Below are positions 59,801-64,000 of a stretch of DNA of 64,000 nt, piece by piece. Location of the stretch: positions 14,303,001 through 14,367,000 of the forward strand of contig CAMTDV010000013.1 of assembly GCA_947069175.1 (NCBI GenBank), in the 5' to 3' direction. Positions within the stretch are counted from its first letter, which is position 1. Each line of letters opens with the position of its first letter. The notes under the pieces are model-generated. The model searched no databases. It was not told the DNA's origin and worked only from the letters and a program-made list of their open reading frames with translations. The DNA is from Scalesia atractyloides. Lineage: Eukaryota; Streptophyta; Magnoliopsida; Asterales; Asteraceae. The translations under genes were made by a program, and so were the position numbers.

Positions 59801-59881
59801 TTTCATAAAACGTCGAATTTATTTTGTTTATTATTATTATTATTATTATCTAGAAAAATAATAAAAATACGATGCGTTACA
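56865..59881 (-). repeat. LTR 3 of the array
   Basis: 3017 bp; about a dozen differences from LTRs 1 and 2, most of them after 59420. Confidence 0.93.
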
Positions 59882-59886
59882 CCGGT

Positions 59887-59903
59887 TTTTGACGGATGTT
59901 ACA
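59887..59903 (-). repeat. Terminal 17 bp of the 5' LTR of gag-only copy 2
   Basis: TTTTGACGGATGTTACA continues the LTR interrupted at 42831; with CCGGT before it, it matches the left LTR end at 37502-37523. Confidence 0.9.
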
Positions 59904-60596
59904 CTGGTCCTGTTAGTTGGGCCTCCCCTACTTCTGCCAGCATATGGGCGTTCTACACTTTCTCCCATATAAGGCCTCAAAAGGAGCAGCCTTAATGCTA
60001 GTATGATAGCTGTTATTGTAGGAGAATTCTATTAGGGGTAAGTGGTCATCCCAACTTCCACCTAAATCAATCACACATGCCCTAAGCATGTCTTCCAGTG
60101 TCTGGATAGTACGCTCACTTTGACCATCAGTCAGCGAATGGTAAGCCGTACTGAAGTTTAATCGTGTGCCTAAGGATTGTTGAAAACTTTTCCAAAAGTG
60201 AGATGTGTATCTAGTATCTCTATCGGATACAATAGATACTGGCACACCGTGTAGGGACACTATCTTATCCAGATACAACTTAGCCAATTTATCTGAATTA
60301 TACGTCTCTTTAATTGGCAAGAAATGAGCTGACTTAGTCAGCCTGTCCACTATGACCCAAATATTGTCATTTCCACTTTTGGTCTTAGGTAACTTGGTAA
60401 TCAAGTCCATAATTACCATTTCCCATTTCTAAGTGGGAATTTCAAGTTGTTGTAGAAGTCCTGACGGTTTCTGATGTTCGGGCTTAACTTGCGAACACGT
60501 CAGACACTTAGCTACATAAGATTTCTTCAAACCCATCCACCAATAATTCTTCTTCAAGTCTTGATACATCTTGTCACCTCCCGGGTGAACCGATTA
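59904..60596 (-). pseudogene. pol: Integrase core, Tekay-type copy 2
   Basis: The minus strand holds the zinc-binding HHCC part (HPGGDKMYQDLKKNYWWMGL, CLTCSQVKPEHQKP), then the catalytic core: Asp in MDLITKLP, Asp in IVSDRDTRYTSHF, Glu in GQSERTIQTLEDML. Two stops break it, TAA at 60596-60594 just before the zinc region and TAG at 60431-60429 where Trp is usual. The frame is cut at 59904 by the gag-only element and resumes at 35166. Integrase inserts the DNA copy into the host chromosome; not functional here. Confidence 0.92.
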
Positions 60597-61097
60597 TCTT
60601 GAATTGTGCGCTTCTTGGAGGATTAGATCTCTAAGTCCTCCAAAGATAGGAACCCAAATTCTATCATTAAATCTTAGGATTCCATCATTTCCAGGCATTA
60701 ATTGATCAACAGTTCCGCCTAATCCCTCATTAGGAATATTAGCCTCTAATAAGGCTTGTTTCTGCGCATCTGGTAGCTTTTCACTCAAGCTATTTCTAAG
60801 CTCCATGCTCTTAGCTTTTATGCTTATAGGTTTAACCTTTTCCTTGCGACTTAAGACATCGGCAACTACATTTGCCTTGCCTGGATGGTAGCGAATCTCA
60901 CAATCATAATCATTAAGAGTTTCCATCCAACGGCGTTGTCGCATGTTCAATTCCTTCTGATTGAACAGATGCTGGAGACTTTTATGGTCTGTGTATATAA
61001 CACACTTTGTGCCATATAAGTAATGTCTCCACAGTTTTAGTGCAAATACAACGGCACCCGGCTCCAAATCATGGGTGGTGTAATTCTTTTCATGCAC
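60594..61097 (-). pseudogene. pol: RNase H, Tekay-type copy 2
   Basis: On the minus strand NYTTHDLEPGAVVFALKLWR, VIYTDHKSLQHLF and LNDYDCEIRYHPGKANVVAD form the RNase H domain (Asp of YTDHKSL and Asp of NVVADVLSR visible). A 1-nt deletion at about 61095 shifts it out of frame with reverse transcriptase. Confidence 0.9.
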
Positions 61098-61866
61098 TTA
61101 ATTGTCGTGATGCATAGGCAATTACCTTGCCATTTTGCATTAGCACACAGCCCATACCGGTGTGTGATGCATCACAATAAACAAAAAAAATTTCAAAACC
61201 CTCAAGTAGAGATAACGCAGGAGCGTTGCTCAACTTGTGTTTAAGAATCTCAAAAGATTCTTGTTGCTTTGGACCCCAATTATACTTAATATTCTTACGG
61301 GTCAAGGAAGTTAAAGGAGTAGCTATTCTTGAAAAGTTCTTAATGAACCTCCTATAGTAACCAGCCAATCCCAAGAAACTACGAACCTCCGTTGGGGTCT
61401 TGGGCACTTCCCAATTCATTATGGCCTTAATTTTGACGGGATCTACTTGGATACCACGCTCACTTACCATGTGTCCAAGGAATTGGACTTCCCTAAGCCA
61501 AAATTCGCATTTAGAGAACTTTGCATAAAGTTTCTCCTGCCTTAATAATTCAAGGATGCACCAAAGATGTTTCTCGTGATCATTTTGATTACGAGAATAA
61601 ATAAGTATGTCGTCTATGAAGACAATGACAAACTTATCCAAATACGGTTTGCAGACTCTATTCATGAGATCCATGAATGCTGCTGGTGCATTTGTGAGCC
61701 CAAAAGGCATCACTAAGAATTCAAAATGACCATAGCGGGTCCTGAAGATAGTTTTAGGAACATCTTCACTTTTCACCTTCAGCTGGTGATATCCAGATCT
61801 CAAATCAATCTTAGAGAAGTAACTAGCCCCTTGAAGTTGGTCGAATAAATCATCGATCCTGCGCAT
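61090..61866 (-). pseudogene. pol: Reverse transcriptase, Tekay-type copy 2
   Basis: 258 codons on the minus strand: SKIDLRSGYHQLKV, VMPFGLTNAPAAFMDLMNRV, active-site FIDDILIYSRN, QFLGHMVSERGIQVDP, and the connection to RNase H (CDASHTGMGCVLMQNGKVIA). The segment is open, but at its start about 54 nt (the RELNKLT region) are deleted relative to copy 1 and CGG has become TGA, so it is not joined to the N-terminal part. Confidence 0.92.
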
Positions 61867-62890
61867 TCACATCGAACCGTCTTTCTTCTTTACAAACAGA
61901 ATAGGAGCTCCCCAAGGAGAGGAACTAGGCTGAATAAAGCCTTTCTTCAAAAGTTCATCGAGTTGCGTCCTCAATTCCTTCATCTCCGTTGGTGCTAGCC
62001 TATATGTAGCTCTAGCCACTGGTGCTGATCCTGGTATGATGTCAATTCTGAACTCCCCTTGCCTGTCTGGAGGTAGGCCTGGTAATTCTTCTAGGAATAC
62101 ATCGGGATATTCTGCGATGACTGGTAGGTCCTCCATGTTCGGCTTAGGCTCATTTATGGAAACTTGTGCCATGTAGATGACACATCCTTTTCTCAAACAC
62201 TTGGATGCCTTAAATAACGACACCTTGTCTGGCAGTCCATAGTGTGAGTCTCCGGGGATGGTGATCATTTCACCAGATGGGGTCTTAATCTCGATGAGCA
62301 TTTTATCGCAGGCAATACGGGCTTGGTTATGAGATAACCAGTCCATGCCTAAGACAACATCGAACCCCGCCAATTTCATTGGCAGAAGAGAGATAGGGAT
62401 GGAATGATTCTTAATGGATATAGAGCATCCATCAAGAATGGAAGAAGCAATTTCTAAGGTTCCATCGGCGAGTTCTATCTCATAGATTTTGTCTAGAGTT
62501 CTTATGGGCAAGTTTAATAGTTTACTAAACATATGGTCAACAAATGATTTATCCACACCTGAATCGAAAAGAACTCTAGCGTAAATATCATTAATGGGGA
62601 AAGTACCTGTTATGACGTTGTTGTCATTAACAGCCTCCCTGGCATGCATTTGAAAGGCACGTGCATTTCCCTTCTTGGCCTCTCCAGGCTTTGACTCATT
62701 ACTTTTGGGTTTCTTGGGGCAATTGTACGTTATATGCCCTTTTTCGTTGCAGTTATAGCAAACTGCATCCATAAGATCCTTGCAATCTAAGGTCTTATGC
62801 CCTTTTCTCTTGCAGATACCACAGGGTTTGGTTTGTGGATTTATACTACACTGTCCCCAGTGCCTATATTTACAATTCTTGCATAGGGGT
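61867..62890 (-). pseudogene. pol: Zinc knuckles, protease and reverse transcriptase start, Tekay-type copy 2
   Basis: On the minus strand two CCHC knuckles (CGICKRKGHKTLDC near 62820, CYNCNEKGHITYNC near 62750) are followed by the aspartic protease with LFDSGVDKSFVD (usual DSGA/DTGA, here Val) and VVLGMDWLS. Then come LEELPGLPPDRQGEFRIDII and WGAPILFVKKKDGSM of reverse transcriptase. An in-frame TGA ends it at 61867. Confidence 0.9.
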
Positions 62891-62893
62891 TTG

Positions 62894-63903
62894 TCATAGA
62901 CACGTGCTGGTTCTTCTTGAACCCGAAATTTCCTTTCTTCTTAAATCCTTGGGAGTTATTATCCTCCTGTTCCTCTTTCTGTCAGTTTCAGTCCTAATTG
63001 ACTTTTGTCTTACCAGATCTAGGGTGAGGGAAAGAGATAGGTCTACAACAGACCTATAGGTATTAGGCTGTGCAGCCTTTACCATGCCCTTTATCTCGGG
63101 CGCCAACCCATTTATGAAACGCGCAATGCGTTTGGATTCGGGGGTGATCAAATAGGATACTAACCTAGATAGGGAGTTGAAATCGGAGACGTATTTCCGA
63201 CAGTCTAGGTTTTTCATTGATAGAGACAAGAAGTCTGTCTCTAGCTTCTCCACCTCTTGGGTTGGGCAGTAAGTTTCCTTTACCAAATCAACAAACTTGG
63301 ACCATCCCAAGTTGTACAAGTGTACCTTACCTGTTGATTGAATCATGGCCTTCCACCATGTTAGGGCATCTCCCTTGAAGGATTGTGATACGTACTTGAC
63401 CACATCCTTATCAGCACAACTATTGATATCTACAATCGTTTCCATCTCGTCTAGCCACTTTAGGGCTTCTACCGCTCCTTTCTCCCCGTTAAAGTCTCGG
63501 GGCTTGCATGAGACGAAATACTTATAAGTACATTCGTCCTTAACAGAACGGGGCTTTTCAATAAGATCTATTTTCTTTGGTTCACTCTTCGCATTTGAAG
63601 AGTGAACAGAGCTCTCCCTATGAGCTGAAGATGGTGGAATAGATAGGGGTCTAGAGCGGGTGGCACTCGGCTCTCTTAGCTTTTCTATGGCCTTACTCAT
63701 GGCCCTTTCAACAGCCGCATCAATGCGAGCTTGAAAATTTTCATCATTATATTTTTGTTTTCAGCTTTGTTAGATTCAGCATTCCTGTGGCTACTTTGTG
63801 CTTCATTTGAGTTAGCCATCTTTAAGTCTTGGTTTCTATATACCAATAGAACTTCATTTAGCCGTGGCGCATTAACCATATCGGCTTTCAAGATTGGATA
63901 CAA
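62894..63903 (-). pseudogene. gag: Gag, Tekay-type copy 2
   Basis: 268 codons (63700-62894) cover the linker and gag domain (YFVSCKPRDFNGEKGAVEAL, GDALTWWKAMIQ, ESKRIARFINGLAPEIKGMV). The N-terminus continues in another frame at 63903-63697 (MANSNEAQSSHRNAESNKAE). Frameshifts at about 63700-63745 and 62890-62940 break the reading frame. Confidence 0.9.
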
Positions 63904-64000
63904 TCCATTGCCTATACTAGTGTGAATAACATCACAACTCTTAGGCTTAACATATCTATATTTGGCCTAGGTCTTAATAGGACCATCATAGGCAAATTAC
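63904..64000 (-). other. 5' leader of Tekay-type copy 2, running off the edge
   Basis: Matches 29640-29735. The primer-binding site and 5' LTR must lie beyond the right edge. Confidence 0.75.

Larger units (their letters stand above)
42832..59881 (-). mobile_element. Tandem LARD-type retrotransposon array: LTR-int-LTR-int-LTR
   Basis: Three LTRs of 3016-3017 bp and two internal regions of about 4.0 kb alternate. The array is flanked by a perfect 5-bp duplication CCGGT (42827-42831, 59882-59886), so it behaves as one insertion. Primer-binding sites and polypurine tracts show minus orientation. Neither internal region has gag or pol homology. Large non-autonomous LTR elements without genes are called LARDs. 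Units are nearly identical; internal regions differ by microsatellite lengths and about one base (A/G near 49638 and 56653). Confidence 0.92.
35167..59903 (-). mobile_element. Gag-only LTR retrotransposon, copy 2, split by a 17-kb insertion
   Basis: LTRs 35167-37523 and 40494-42831 plus 59887-59903 enclose a 2.97-kb internal region with gag only. It lies in the pol gene of the Tekay-type element; flanks CTGAT (35162-35166) and CTGGT (59904-59908) agree at four of five bases, a slightly decayed target duplication. It is related to copy 1 but clearly a different member. Its two LTRs are nearly identical, so it is younger than copy 1. Confidence 0.9.

Noticed and set aside
42832..59881. Array as a conventional satellite DNA
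   Set aside because: Units have primer-binding sites, polypurine tracts, TG...CA ends and one outer 5-bp duplication, so it is a tandem retrotransposon and not a satellite.

Overview
This window looks like a repeat-dense stretch of a flowering-plant nuclear genome. The evidence is a spliced plant-type Nudix gene, Tekay-type Ty3/gypsy chromovirus genes, initiator-tRNA-Met primer-binding sites, a Cassandra-type 5S-bearing LTR and many small hAT-like elements. The retroelement proteins remind me of daisy-family (Asteraceae) elements, but that is an impression. Only one host gene is recognisable, and most reading frames in the window are chance or low-complexity frames inside repeats. Exactly 100 N (32285-32384) mark an assembly gap of unknown true size.

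Left part (1-18.5 kb): a decayed hAT-like (DUF4371) transposase fragment, a tRNA-derived SINE with a perfect 13-bp target duplication, then a five-exon Nudix hydrolase gene on the minus strand (exon 1 at 14149, stop at 3100). Its intron 3 is swollen to 8.45 kb by a hAT-type MITE (8-bp duplication ACGTTAGC) that itself holds a gag-only LTR retrotransposon (5-bp duplication TAACC). The Nudix gene appears broken: an AC duplication shifts the frame in exon 2, and intron 2 is reduced to 19 nt.

Middle part (18.5-35 kb): a solo LTR of a Tekay-type family inside another MITE, a second LTR of the same family in inverted orientation joined directly to a truncated gag-pol, a 66-bp minisatellite, a proline-rich frame, a fragment of an unrelated LTR, the gap, and the 3' LTR of a second Tekay-type element.

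Right part (35-64 kb) is a three-level nest. The second Tekay-type element (3' LTR before 34593; body 34594-35166 and 59904 to beyond the right edge) is split by a second gag-only element (35167-59903). The right LTR of that element is split in turn by a 17.05-kb array (42832-59881) of a coding-free LTR element with the structure LTR-internal-LTR-internal-LTR, flanked by the 5-bp duplication CCGGT. Both internal regions carry the same Cassandra solo LTR and the same MITE, and the middle LTR looks like a crossover product of the outer two.

The most unusual feature is in the LTRs of the two gag-only elements. Each of the four LTRs carries four tRNA-like modules: three in the element's sense direction as a roughly 167-bp-period tandem array downstream of the TATA box, and one in antisense upstream of it. 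The A- and B-box motifs and the D-arm hairpin are recognisable in most modules, with one compensated base pair between the two elements.
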